From Alcanivorax profundi (GTDB taxonomy: Bacteria > Pseudomonadota > Gammaproteobacteria > Pseudomonadales > Alcanivoracaceae), in contig NZ_QYYA01000001.1 in the NCBI RefSeq assembly GCF_003597125.1, forward strand, positions 558,001 to 622,000: DNA of 64,000 nucleotides, read 5' to 3'. Below the pieces are notes generated by a model. The model was not told the DNA's origin. It searched no databases and saw only the letters and a list, made by a program, of their open reading frames with translations. Position numbers and translations under genes: made by a program. Positions within the stretch are counted from its first letter, which is position 1. Each line of letters begins with the position of its first letter. This document shows, in pieces, positions 16,237 through 25,214 of the stretch.

Positions 16237-17244
16237 ATGAACGACAATAACAACCAGTATTTTCGTGCCGTCAGCTGGCAGGGCAAAGCCATTGGTGCCG
16301 CTCTGCGAGGAGTGGTGAAACCGGTGGTGAATCGGGTGAGATTTACCCCCCGCTTCATGAAGTTTTCCCAGCTTGGCTTTGATGCCGTTACACTGGCTTT
16401 GCCGGTGCCTTCTGATGTGCACATAGCGCGCGCCCATGTAGGAGGCGTGCCCGGTGAATGGTTGATCACCGGGCGACAGGTGCGTGCCAGTCGGGTGGTG
16501 ATGTATTTTCACGGTGGCGCCTATTTTTTTGGTTCGCCGCGCTCACACCGTGCGGTGACCTGGCGAATGAGTCACTATTGCCGGGCAAAGGTGCTGGCAG
16601 TGGATTACCGGCAACCCCCCGATTGGTCCTATCCAGCGCCCCTTGAAGATGCTGTGAGCGCCTATCGTGCCTTGCTAACTCAGGGCTATGATCCGCAGCA
16701 GATTGTCTTTGCTGGCGACTCTGCCGGCGGCAATTTGTCATTGGTCACGATGATACGACTGCGTGAGATGGGATTGCCGCTGCCTTCCTGCGCGGTTTTG
16801 ATTAGTCCGTGGGGGGATTTGACCTGTTCCGGCGATTCTATCCGGGACAATGAGGATAAGGACCCGCTGATCCCTCTGCAGGCTCTGCGCTTCGTGTCTG
16901 GCTCGTACAGTCGGGGCGAGGATCCGGCAGCTCCGACCCTCTCGCCGGTGTTCGCCGATTTTACTGGGTTGCCCCCCCTGATTATTCAGGTTGGCAGCAC
17001 GGAAGTGTTGCTCAGTGATGCCCAGCGGATTGCGGAACGTGCCCGGGCCGCGGGGGTAACTTGTCTGCTACAGGTATGGGAAAAGATGCCTCATGTGTTT
17101 CAGGCGTTGTCTGGTTGGTTACCGGAAGCAGGGCAGGCGTTTCGGGAAATTGGTGCTTTTGTTCATCCTCATCTGAGCAAGACGGATAACGATCATCATG
17201 TGCGAGCTCATGCGTCCCTGGTAATGGGGTCATCCAGCCCATGA
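16237..17244 (+). CDS. Alpha/beta hydrolase, hormone-sensitive-lipase (HSL) family
   Basis: A 335-residue esterase/lipase. The oxyanion motif is YFHGGAYFFGS, the nucleophile elbow GDSAGGN, and the acid and base lie in the DP(L/I) region and KMPHVFQAL (His). These are the marks of family IV (HSL) carboxylesterases acting on short to medium acyl esters. No signal peptide, so cytoplasmic. ATG 16237 is used; a TTG 24 bases upstream is in frame but less likely. It starts divergently from the channel gene, 85 bases away. Confidence 0.88.
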   Translation: MNDNNNQYFRAVSWQGKAIGAALRGVVKPVVNRVRFTPRFMKFSQLGFDAVTLALPVPSDVHIARAHVGGVPGEWLITGRQVRASRVVMYFHGGAYFFGSPRSHRAVTWRMSHYCRAKVLAVDYRQPPDWSYPAPLEDAVSAYRALLTQGYDPQQIVFAGDSAGGNLSLVTMIRLREMGLPLPSCAVLISPWGDLTCSGDSIRDNEDKDPLIPLQALRFVSGSYSRGEDPAAPTLSPVFADFTGLPPLIIQVGSTEVLLSDAQRIAERARAAGVTCLLQVWEKMPHVFQALSGWLPEAGQAFREIGAFVHPHLSKTDNDHHVRAHASLVMGSSSP

Positions 17245-17429
17245 GTGTAATCTGTTATCAATAAGTTGCACTGACCCGACTTCAGACACCATTGGGTAAC
17301 GCTGGCTACGCTAGCTTACATTCTGTCAACGGCGTTGCTCTACAGCAGATTGCACATCCCTTCCATAGTCGCTAATGCAATCTCCCCGAGGGGGGGCAAT
17401 AACGACAAAGCACGATGGAGGGGTTCATC

Positions 17430-20400
17430 TTGGCCAATCAACTCAAACTTCTGGTAGGCAGCAGCGCTCTGGCAGCCATGCTGGCAGCCTGTGGCGGTGG
17501 AGGGGGTAGTTCATCGCCTTCCTCCGACGCAGCGGATGCGGTAGCTCGCACTCTGCCACCAGAAATCGCATCAATCATCGATCAGCAGAATGAACTGACG
17601 AATGTTCTCTGTCCGGAAGCATCCGGAGAGGTTGCCGAGGGCGGGTCTCTGGATCCTCTTCAGTGTTTCCAGGAAGGGGAAGAGGACTCAGAACTTTCGC
17701 AGGATATGATCGTCCAGCAATTTTGTCCGGAGGCGGTCACTGCATTCGACCCTGAGGGCCTGTTTGACCCGTCACTGTTGCAGGAAGACCCTCAGGCGGC
17801 CTTGACCGGCTTCGTTGAGCAGTCTGGTACTTTTGCTGCAGCCTGTCTGCAGGAAGCCGCAGGCAGCCTGCAGAATGCTGGTGATCTTCTTGGCGCAAGC
17901 AACCCGATCACTGAGGCTATCTGTCCGGTGGAGTCTGCCAATGGTGAGGTCGATCCTGCGAATTGTTTCGCTGAGGCGGTCGCGGGCGGTAGTTTACCGG
18001 GTGGCGGCGACGGCGGTGATGCAGAGGCAGATCCGATTGCCGGCCAGCTATGTCCGGAAACCGGCAGCGTTGCGCCGTCTCCTGAAGCGCCAACAGCTTG
18101 TCTGGATGAAGCCAGCCGCGTCTACATTACCGTCATTGACATGATCACTGCGCCTAACCCGCTGACAGAGCAAATCTGTCCCATGGACGCGGCCGATGGG
18201 CGAGTCAATCCCCCGGATTGTTTTGCCGAAGCGACCATGGGTGCCGGTGGTTTCCCCGGTGATGGGGGCGGCGACAGCAATCCGTTCAAACCTCTGCTGG
18301 AACAGTTCTGCCCGGAAGCGGCGCTGGCGCCTGTTGGCCCAACCACCCCGGTAGACTGCCTGGCCGAAGCTGGCGGTAACTTTGAGGACGTGCAGGATCT
18401 GCTGCTTGGGCCCAACCCGCTGACCGAAAACCTGTGTCCTGAAGCTGCACAGACTACCCCCATTGATCCGGCAGCCTGTTTCATGGAAGTGGCCGGCGGT
18501 GGTCTGCCCGGTGGCGGTGGTGGAGACAATCCGCTGGCCCCGGTGCTGGAACAATTCTGTCCGGAAACGGCAGCGGGTGAGGTCGGCCCGACCACCCCAG
18601 TGGACTGTCTGACGGAAGCCGGTTCCGCCTTTGGCGACGTGCAGGACCTGATTTCTGGTTCTAACCCGCTTACCGACCAGTTCTGCCCGGAAGAGTCCGC
18701 TGATGGTCAGGTCGATCCGGCCGCCTGTTTCCAGGAAGCCGCTGGTGGTGGTTTGCCTGGTGGTGGTGACAATCCGTTGGCCCCGGTGCTGGAACAATTC
18801 TGTCCGGAAACGGCAGCCGGTGATGTAAGCCCAACCACGCCAGTCGACTGCCTCGCGGAAGCGGGTAGTAACTTCCAGGATGTACAAGACTTGCTACTGG
18901 GCCCGAACCCACTGACCGAAAATCTGTGCCCGGAAGCGGCCCAGACAACCCCCATTGATCCAGCCGCATGCTTCGAGGAAGCCGCAGGTGGCGGAGATGG
19001 TGGTGACGGTGGCGATGGCGGGAATGGTGGCAGCGATAACCCACTGGCACCGGTACTGGAGCAATTCTGCCCTGAGACTGCCGCGGGTGACGTCGGCCCC
19101 ACCACGCCGATTGATTGCCTAACCGAAGCGGGTGCTGCGTTTGGTGATGTCCAGGACCTGATTTCAGGCTCCAATCCCCTGACCGAACAGCTGTGTCCGG
19201 AAGAATCGGCTGATGGCATGGTAGACCCTGCGGCTTGCTTCCAGGAGGCCTTGGCTATGGGGGGCGAGCTGCCAGGTGGTGGCGGAGATAACCCTCTCGC
19301 GCCAGTGCTGGAGCAGTTCTGCCCGGAAACGGCCGAAGGAGATTTGGGGCCGACTACGCCGATTGACTGTCTGACGGAAGCCGGCGGTAACTTCCAGGAT
19401 GTTCAGGATCTGCTGTTAGGGCCTAATCCCCTGACCGAGAACCTGTGCCCGCAAGCGGCAGCGTCAACACCGATTGACCCTGCGGCCTGTTTTGAAGAAG
19501 CCGCAGCGGGAGGCCTCCCCGGTGGTGGCGGGGGCAATCCGTTGGCCCCTGTGCTTGAGCAGTTCTGCCCTGAAACGGCAGACGCCGATGTCGGCCCGAC
19601 CACTCCCATCGATTGTTTGACTGAAGCCGGTGCTGCGTTTGGTGATGTCCAGGATCTGATTTCAGGCTCCAATCCCCTGACCGAACAGCTGTGTCCTGAA
19701 GAATCCGCCGATGGCACGGTAGATCCGGCGGCCTGTTTCCAGGAAGCCCTGGCAATGGGCGGGGAACTGCCGGGTGGTGGTGAGAATCCGTTTGGCCCTG
19801 TTCTGGAACAGTTCTGTCCGGAAACCGCCACCGGTGAAGTCGGTCCGACGACGCCGATCGACTGCCTGACGGAAGCCGGTTCCGCTTTTGGCGATGTGCA
19901 GGACCTGATCTCTGGGTCCAATCCGCTCACCGAGCAGTTCTGCCCGGCAGAGTCCGCTGATGGGCAGGTAGATCCGGCAGCCTGCTTTGAGGAGGCCTTG
20001 TCTGGAGGTACTCCGGGTGGTGGTGAAAATCCATTGGCACCGGTGCTGGAGCAGTTCTGCCCCAATACCGCTGAAGCCGAGGTTGGTCCAACCACACCGG
20101 TGGACTGTCTGACCGAAGCGGGGAGCAGCTTTGGCAACATTGAGGACATCATCGGTGGCGCCAACCCACTTACCGAAGCCCTGTGCCCCATGGAATCTGC
20201 AGACGGTTCCGTGGATCCGGCAGCCTGTTTCGAAGAAGCGGTGACTGGTGGTATGCCGGGCGGTGGTGACAACCCGCTGGCCCCTGCGCTGGAGCAATTC
20301 TGCCCGGAAACGGCAGCGGGTGATTTGGGACCGACCACCCCGGCGGATTGTCTGGCAGAAGCGGGAGCAGGTCTTGCCGCTCTGGAAGAACTGCTGGGCC

Positions 20401-20696
20401 CGTTGAGTGAGCCGAATCCGCTGACCGAACAGGTATGCCCGCAGACGTCTGCTACTGGCAGTGTCGATCCGCGTGCCTGCTTTGTGGAGTCACTGGACAA
20501 CGTTGAACTGCTCAATACGGAAAGCATTGGCCTGCTGCCAGGCTGTCCGTTGCTGAGCGCCTTCAACGAAGAAGGTAATCTGTCCCTGACACTGGGTCTG
20601 GGTTGTCTGATCAATCAGGAAGCGCCGGAACAACCGTCTCTTGATACCGGTGCCCTGACTGAGCTGTTTGATACCTTGTTTGGCGGTTTCATGTAA
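17430..20696 (+). CDS. Large acidic cysteine-rich tandem-repeat lipoprotein, unknown family
   Basis: A 1088-residue secreted lipoprotein that I do not recognise. TTG 17430 is chosen because GGAGGGG lies 6 bases before it and it gives a clean signal peptide (ANQLKLLVGSSALAAM) with lipobox LAAC; ATG 17415 is in frame but has no ribosome site. After the Cys comes GGGGG then a serine stretch. The rest is built of about 11 tandem modules of roughly 83 residues. Each has two half-units: EQFCPETAAG-x-VGPTTPxDCL and NPLTEQLCPEESADG-x-VDPAACF, joined by Gly-rich linkers, so four cysteines per module. The mature chain has by eye only one Lys and four Arg, no His or Trp, and very many Asp and Glu. Likely anchored in the outer membrane. 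No partner gene is adjacent. Confidence 0.85.
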   Translation: MANQLKLLVGSSALAAMLAACGGGGGSSSPSSDAADAVARTLPPEIASIIDQQNELTNVLCPEASGEVAEGGSLDPLQCFQEGEEDSELSQDMIVQQFCPEAVTAFDPEGLFDPSLLQEDPQAALTGFVEQSGTFAAACLQEAAGSLQNAGDLLGASNPITEAICPVESANGEVDPANCFAEAVAGGSLPGGGDGGDAEADPIAGQLCPETGSVAPSPEAPTACLDEASRVYITVIDMITAPNPLTEQICPMDAADGRVNPPDCFAEATMGAGGFPGDGGGDSNPFKPLLEQFCPEAALAPVGPTTPVDCLAEAGGNFEDVQDLLLGPNPLTENLCPEAAQTTPIDPAACFMEVAGGGLPGGGGGDNPLAPVLEQFCPETAAGEVGPTTPVDCLTEAGSAFGDVQDLISGSNPLTDQFCPEESADGQVDPAACFQEAAGGGLPGGGDNPLAPVLEQFCPETAAGDVSPTTPVDCLAEAGSNFQDVQDLLLGPNPLTENLCPEAAQTTPIDPAACFEEAAGGGDGGDGGDGGNGGSDNPLAPVLEQFCPETAAGDVGPTTPIDCLTEAGAAFGDVQDLISGSNPLTEQLCPEESADGMVDPAACFQEALAMGGELPGGGGDNPLAPVLEQFCPETAEGDLGPTTPIDCLTEAGGNFQDVQDLLLGPNPLTENLCPQAAASTPIDPAACFEEAAAGGLPGGGGGNPLAPVLEQFCPETADADVGPTTPIDCLTEAGAAFGDVQDLISGSNPLTEQLCPEESADGTVDPAACFQEALAMGGELPGGGENPFGPVLEQFCPETATGEVGPTTPIDCLTEAGSAFGDVQDLISGSNPLTEQFCPAESADGQVDPAACFEEALSGGTPGGGENPLAPVLEQFCPNTAEAEVGPTTPVDCLTEAGSSFGNIEDIIGGANPLTEALCPMESADGSVDPAACFEEAVTGGMPGGGDNPLAPALEQFCPETAAGDLGPTTPADCLAEAGAGLAALEELLGPLSEPNPLTEQVCPQTSATGSVDPRACFVESLDNVELLNTESIGLLPGCPLLSAFNEEGNLSLTLGLGCLINQEAPEQPSLDTGALTELFDTLFGGFM
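18280..20490 (+). repeat. Nine well-conserved ~250-base tandem coding repeats in two alternating types
   Basis: These are modules 3-11 of the cysteine-rich lipoprotein, residues about 284-1021; two more diverged modules precede them. Module type A ends LLLGPNPLTENLCPEAAQ; type B ends LISGSNPLTEQLCPEES. Order from module 3 is A, B, A, B, A, B, B, then two variants. The DNA agrees: stretches near 19140 and 19630 are almost identical, and those at 18538 and 18780 share a long exact run. This suggests growth by duplication of a two-module block. Confidence 0.85.
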
Positions 20697-20726
20697 ATCT
20701 GCCTGTCAGGAAACAGCCTGAAAAAG

Positions 20727-20753
20727 CCCGGCGTTTAGCGCCGGGTTTTTTTT
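20727..20753 (+). terminator. Intrinsic terminator of the repeat lipoprotein gene
   Basis: CCCGGCG (20727-20733) pairs with CGCCGGG (20739-20745) across a 5-base loop, followed by eight T. It begins 30 bases after the stop codon and is a standard rho-independent terminator. Confidence 0.92.
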
Positions 20754-20805
20754 GGGTTTATCGCGGGTAGCGGGAAAGGCCCGGTTTAATCCCCTTACTT
20801 GCCGT

Positions 20806-21072
20806 AGGAGCGTCGGTTATTCGCTTCGTTCAGCCTCCGGGCGGCCCTGCCGGTGTTCCTTCGCTACGCTCGGTGGCGGCGCGATCCCAGACCAGGATCA
20901 AAAGCATTTTTATCATAGAGGGCACGGTTCGCGCAGGAAGACGGTTTTGCTCTGTGGAGCCTGTGCCCTCTGTGGTAAATCCGTCTTTAACGACCTGGGT
21001 TATCGCGCCGCCAGTGACGCTCCTGCGTAAGCGAGGGCTGTGGACGATTCCCGTTAATCCGCGATGAACCAT
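20806..21072. repeat. Dispersed intergenic repeat, copy A
   Basis: A palindromic non-coding element. Outer arms AGGAGCGTC (20806-20814) and GACGCTCCT (21016-21024), and next arms TGGCGGCGCGAT (20874-20885) and its perfect inverse (21002-21013), are nested. Inner matches include AGAGGGCAC with GTGCCCTCT. It shares GGTTATTCG, a GCGCTCGGTGG-type block, the GACGCTCCT arm and the tail AATCCGCGATGAAC with a second copy near 37.8-38.1 kb. Both copies end directly against the terminator of a minus-strand gene. It fills the gap between the lipoprotein gene and the DAHP synthase gene. Confidence 0.75.
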
Positions 21073-21097
21073 AAAAAAAGCCGCCAGGAAGGCGGCT
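21073..21097 (-). terminator. Intrinsic terminator of the DAHP synthase gene
   Basis: AGCCGCC (21079-21085) pairs with GGCGGCT (21091-21097); on the minus strand the stem is followed by a T-run (A-run 21073-21079 on plus). It lies 21 bases after the gene's stop. Confidence 0.9.
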
Positions 21098-21117
21098 TTT
21101 CAGTACTGGGCAGTGGC

Positions 21118-22191
21118 TCAGCCCAAACGTTTGGGTAGCGCCTCGCGCAGCTTGCTGGCCATGTCACGGATGGACTCTTCCGTGGTTTCCCAGCTAATAC
21201 AGCCATCGGTAATGGACACACCGTATGCTAGGTCATCCAGATTGGCCGGGATCTTCTGGTTGCCGAATTTCAGGTGGGATTCCACCATCAGGCCAACAAT
21301 GGACTGGTTGCCTTCGAGAATCTGATTGGCGATGTTTTCCATCACCAGAGGCTGCAGGCCGGGATCCTTGTTGGAGTTGGCGTGGGAGCAGTCCACCATG
21401 ATGTTGGTGGAGACGCCGGCCTTTTCCAGTGCTTTTTCGGCCAGGGCCACGGATACGGAATCATAGTTCGGCTTGCCGCCGCCACCGCGCAGTACCACAT
21501 GTCCGTACTGGTTGCCCTTGGTGGTGGTCAGTGCCACACGGCCTTCCGGATCAATACCCAGGAAGCGGTGTGGGGACTGCACACTCAGCATGGCGTTGAC
21601 GGCCACATCCAGGCTGCCATCGGTGCCATTCTTGAAGCCCACCGGGCTGGACAGACCGGACGACATTTCCCGGTGGGTCTGGCTTTCGGTGGTACGGGCG
21701 CCAATCGCGTTCCAGGCGATCAGATCCTGAATGTACTGGGGGGTGGTTGGGTCCAGTGCTTCGGTGGCGGCCGGCAGGCCCAGCTCGGCCACGTCCAGCA
21801 GCAGTTTGCGGGCGATATGCAAACCATCCTGCACCTTGAAGGAATCATTCATGTAGGGGTCGTTGATCAGCCCCTTCCAGCCAGTTGTAGTACGTGGCTT
21901 CTCGAAATAGACCCGCAGTACCAGGTAGATGGTGTCTTTCACTTCCTCGGCAAGTGCTTTCAGCTTTTGCGCGTAGTCCATGGCCGCCTTGGTGTCATGG
22001 ATAGAGCAGGGGCCGATGACCACGAACAGACGGTGGTCCTTGCGGTCGAGGATGTTGCGAATGGTCTCGCGCCCTTCAATCACCGTCTTGCGCGCGTTGT
22101 CCGAGAGCGGCAGCTCTTCTTTCAGCGCATTCGGGGTGATCAGGAGTTCCTGTGAGGCGATATTGAGATCGTCTACCTGTTTATCGGTCAT
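21118..22191 (-). CDS. 3-deoxy-7-phosphoheptulonate (DAHP) synthase, class I
   Basis: A 357-residue enzyme condensing phosphoenolpyruvate and erythrose 4-phosphate, the first step of the shikimate pathway to aromatic amino acids. Clear class I signatures: VIGPCSIHD, VYFEKPRTTTGWKGL, ATEALDP, IGARTTESQTHREM, GFKNGTDG, VDCSHANSNKD and the C-terminal YGVSITDGCISWE. Length is normal for the AroF/AroG/AroH group. Which amino acid inhibits it cannot be told confidently, so no symbol is given. It is a single-gene unit with its own terminator. Confidence 0.95.
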   Translation of the reverse strand: MTDKQVDDLNIASQELLITPNALKEELPLSDNARKTVIEGRETIRNILDRKDHRLFVVIGPCSIHDTKAAMDYAQKLKALAEEVKDTIYLVLRVYFEKPRTTTGWKGLINDPYMNDSFKVQDGLHIARKLLLDVAELGLPAATEALDPTTPQYIQDLIAWNAIGARTTESQTHREMSSGLSSPVGFKNGTDGSLDVAVNAMLSVQSPHRFLGIDPEGRVALTTTKGNQYGHVVLRGGGGKPNYDSVSVALAEKALEKAGVSTNIMVDCSHANSNKDPGLQPLVMENIANQILEGNQSIVGLMVESHLKFGNQKIPANLDDLAYGVSITDGCISWETTEESIRDMASKLREALPKRLG

Positions 22192-22412
22192 GATGGTCTT
22201 TGCTACCTGTCGTTGCTGGAGGCCGCGCCCCTGGCTGACTCTCCCTTCTTAGAGGTCCAGCAGTCTAGCGGAAACAGCGGCTTATAGAAATATGAGGCCG
22301 CCTCTGCCGGTGATAGAAACCCTCAATATTGGTGTCTGTTGCAGGCCTGCCATCCGCAGGTTCTGTACCTGATCCTGCTTTGTCTGGCGAGCACGTGGGC
22401 CACGGTGCAGGT

Positions 22413-23117
22413 TCAGGTGGCGAGCAGCTCATCCACGTAGTGGGGCACGAGATCTGTGGCCAGTCCGTGACGGTGCTCGGCAAAGGCGGTCAGTCGCTGT
22501 GAGGGCTCCAGGTTGAGCTCAATGGTGTGCGCGCCGTGACGATTGGCCTCTTCCACAAAACCTGCCGCCGGGTAGACGTTGCCGCTAGTCCCGATACTGA
22601 TGAACAGGTCACACCGGGCCAGCGCCTGGTAGATCGTCTCCATTTGCAGGGGCATTTCCCCGAACCACACCACATGGGGGCGCAGACAGCCGGGTTTCCC
22701 ACAGAGCGGGCAGGGGAGCGCCGGTGTCAGATCGTGATCAATCTCCAGCAATCCACCGCTGGTCTGACAGCGCCCTTTGAGCAGTTCCCCATGCATGTGG
22801 ATCAGGTTGCGACTGCCTGCCCGTTCATGCAGGTTGTCGATGTTCTGGGTGATCAGCAGAACCTGTCCCGGCCAGGCCGTTTCGAGCCGTGCCAGGGCCT
22901 GATGCGCGGCATTGGGCTTGATGGCAGCGCTGAGCAATTGCTCGCGGCGGGTGTTATAGAACTGTTGCACCATCAGCGGGTTGCGAAAGAAGGCTTCGGG
23001 TGTGGCCACATCTTCGACCCGGTGGTTTTCCCACAGGCCGTCTGACGCCCGGAACGTCTTGATGCCGGATTCCGCCGAGATTCCCGCGCCGGTAAGTATT
23101 ACAATGTTTTCAGCCAT
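22413..23117 (-). CDS. cobB: NAD-dependent protein deacylase, SIR2/CobB type
   Basis: A 234-residue sirtuin. NAD-binding motifs [10 protein letters not shown] and [12 protein letters not shown], catalytic His in HMHGEL, and NAD contacts [10 protein letters not shown] are present. Structural zinc ligands are a Cys before TSGG and the CPLCGKPGC group. FYNTRR provides the Tyr-x-x-Arg pair that marks class III sirtuins able to remove succinyl and malonyl groups, as in E. coli CobB and human SIRT5. It probably regulates metabolic enzymes such as acetyl-CoA synthetase. It is divergent from a small unknown gene with only 28 bases between starts. Confidence 0.92.
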   Translation of the reverse strand: MAENIVILTGAGISAESGIKTFRASDGLWENHRVEDVATPEAFFRNPLMVQQFYNTRREQLLSAAIKPNAAHQALARLETAWPGQVLLITQNIDNLHERAGSRNLIHMHGELLKGRCQTSGGLLEIDHDLTPALPCPLCGKPGCLRPHVVWFGEMPLQMETIYQALARCDLFISIGTSGNVYPAAGFVEEANRHGAHTIELNLEPSQRLTAFAEHRHGLATDLVPHYVDELLAT

Positions 23118-23145
23118 TTATCTGCCCAATCTGCCAAGGTTGCTT

Positions 23146-23520
23146 ATGGATACCATTATCGATCGCCAGGAAAATCTGACTCTCAACGGCCGTGGCAATG
23201 TGACCCTGCTGCACTTCCATCAGGGCATGGTGCTGCTGGTGGGGGAAGATGCTATTGGCCTCTATCGTGACCGGGTCGCCATCGATGACCCCCTCGCCAA
23301 TGGTGTCATTGGCTACGAAAGCATTCCACCCTCGCTGCAACCGTCCTGGGGGCAAGCCTGCGGGTTTGTGCGTGAGCATGCTTCCGGCTACGTCGCACTG
23401 AATGATGGAGGGGTGATTTTTATTCGTCCCGATGGCGTTGGCCTCTATCCCACAGGCCCCGATGCGCTGCACAATCGTGCCATGAGTTGGCTGATCCCGT
23501 TCCCGCCGCTGAATGCCTGA
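23146..23520 (+). CDS. Hypothetical protein, 124 residues
   Basis: I do not recognise this protein. ATG 23146 follows AAGG by 6 bases. The sequence is compact and beta-rich: NLTLNGRGNVTLLHFHQGMVLLVGEDAIGLYRD, with a later repeat-like GGVIFIRPDGVGLYP, so it may contain two related halves (VGEDAIGLYRDR and IRPDGVGLYPTG). No signal peptide, membrane segment or cysteine pattern. Divergent from cobB with a 28-base gap, so their promoters overlap. Confidence 0.75.
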   Translation: MDTIIDRQENLTLNGRGNVTLLHFHQGMVLLVGEDAIGLYRDRVAIDDPLANGVIGYESIPPSLQPSWGQACGFVREHASGYVALNDGGVIFIRPDGVGLYPTGPDALHNRAMSWLIPFPPLNA

Positions 23521-23611
23521 TAGAGCCCGGCCTCAAAGCGGTAATGTTGTTGATGTTTAATGTGCTGCAGCGCTCGGCATAGAGCGTGCAGTGCATCCAC
23601 AAGGAGTTGTT

Positions 23612-25144
23612 ATGGCTGAAGAAACGACCCGCCTGCGCCTGCGCACCCTGACCGAAGAAGACTACCCGGCGCTGGCACGACTGATGGACCAGGTCTATCA
23701 CGACATTGGCGGGGCCTGGCCGGAAGACACTATTCGCACCCTGATCCGTATTTTTCCGGAAGGGCAGTTGGTGATAGAGGATAACGGGGAACTGGTGGCA
23801 ACCGCGCTAACCATCAAGGTGAAATACGACCGCTTCTCCAACCCGCACCGCTATGAAGACCTGATCACCGACGACAAGGTGCGTTCCCATAACCGCAAGG
23901 GGGATGCGCTCTATGGTCTGGATGTGTTTGTGGACAAGGAATACCGCGGTTACCGTCTGGGGCGTCGGCTTTATGAGGCGCGCAAGGAGCTGTGTCGGGA
24001 AGAGAATCTGCGTGCCATTCTGGCCGGTGGTCGTTTGCCAGGCTTTTCCAAATACGCAGATCAGATGAAGGTCACCGAATACATTGAGCAGGTAGAAGCC
24101 CGCGCAATCTACGACCCTATTCTGTCGTTTCAGCTGTCCAATGGCTTCGATGTGAAACGTCTCATGAAGCAATACCTGCCGGAGGATGAAGACTCTCGCG
24201 GGTACGCGACGCTGCTCGAATGGGACAACATTCTTTATGAACCGGAAGATGAAGATACTGAGTGGCCCCGTCGTACCGTGGTTCGAGTGGGCGTTGTCCA
24301 GCGGCGGATGCGGGCGGCACGGGATGTGCAGGACCTGCTTAACCAGGTGGAATTCTTTATCGACGCGTTATCGGATTATCGCGCGGACTTTGCCGTGTTG
24401 CCGGAATTTTTCAGTGCGCCACTCATGGGCCTGCGTCCGGAACTGAACTCAGTGGAAGCGGTGCGTTTCCTGGCCAGTTTTACCGATGAAGTGCGTGATG
24501 CGCTGGCGGATATGGCCGTGAGTTACAATATCAATATTGTCGGTGGTTCCATGCCGGTGATTGAAGATGAAAAGGTCTATAACGTCGCTTATCTGATGCG
24601 CCGTGACGGGTCGGTGGAGTCCCAGTACAAGATCCACATCACGCCCCATGAGCGTCGGGACTGGGTGATCCAGGGCGGCAACAAGGTACAGGTATTCGAT
24701 ACCGATGCCGGTCGGGTCGGTATTCTGATCTGCTACGACGTGGAGTTTCCGGAGCTGGGCCGTCTGCTGGCCGAAGAAAAGATGGATATCCTGTTCGTCC
24801 CGTTCTGGACTGACACCAAGAATGGTTATCTGCGGGTGCGTCATTGTGCCCAGGCTCGCGCCATCGAAAACGAATGCTACGTGGCCATCGCCGGTTCCGT
24901 GGGCAACCTGCCCAGGGTGGATGCGGTCGATATCCAGTACGCCCAGTCGTCGGTATTTTCCCCCAGCGATTTCTATTTCCCCCACGATGCCATCATCAGT
25001 GAGTCGGTACCCAACACCGAAATGCTGATGTTTGCGGATGTGGATCTGGAAAAACTGAAACTGCTGCACCGGGAGGGGTCGGTCACCAATCTGCGCGATC
25101 GCAGGGATGACCTTTATAGTCTGGATTGGAAGAATAAAGGCTAA
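23612..25144 (+). CDS. Fusion of GNAT N-acetyltransferase and nitrilase-family hydrolase
   Basis: A 510-residue two-domain enzyme. Residues 1-200 are a GNAT acetyltransferase: LRTLTEEDYPALARLMDQVY, and the acetyl-CoA loop region VDKEYRGYRLGRRLYEAR. Residues about 225-500 are a carbon-nitrogen hydrolase with the Glu-Lys-Cys triad in VLPEFFS, YKIHITPHE and ICYDVEFPEL. ATG 23612 has AAGGAG 5 bases upstream. This fused architecture is known in several bacterial phyla, but the substrate is not. Acetyl transfer and amide cleavage in one chain suggests an acylated amine intermediate or repair. It stands alone in the window. Confidence 0.9.
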   Translation: MAEETTRLRLRTLTEEDYPALARLMDQVYHDIGGAWPEDTIRTLIRIFPEGQLVIEDNGELVATALTIKVKYDRFSNPHRYEDLITDDKVRSHNRKGDALYGLDVFVDKEYRGYRLGRRLYEARKELCREENLRAILAGGRLPGFSKYADQMKVTEYIEQVEARAIYDPILSFQLSNGFDVKRLMKQYLPEDEDSRGYATLLEWDNILYEPEDEDTEWPRRTVVRVGVVQRRMRAARDVQDLLNQVEFFIDALSDYRADFAVLPEFFSAPLMGLRPELNSVEAVRFLASFTDEVRDALADMAVSYNINIVGGSMPVIEDEKVYNVAYLMRRDGSVESQYKIHITPHERRDWVIQGGNKVQVFDTDAGRVGILICYDVEFPELGRLLAEEKMDILFVPFWTDTKNGYLRVRHCAQARAIENECYVAIAGSVGNLPRVDAVDIQYAQSSVFSPSDFYFPHDAIISESVPNTEMLMFADVDLEKLKLLHREGSVTNLRDRRDDLYSLDWKNKG

Positions 25145-25214
25145 CCCCGACTTCTACTGGATATCATTATCCTGTAATGCCGAGTTGTTGAAGAAAATAG
25201 GGACATGGATAGTC

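Noticed and set aside
17900-20500. CRISPR array suspected from tandem repeats
   Set aside because: The repeats are coding, about 250 bases long and in frame, with no spacer structure or cas genes.
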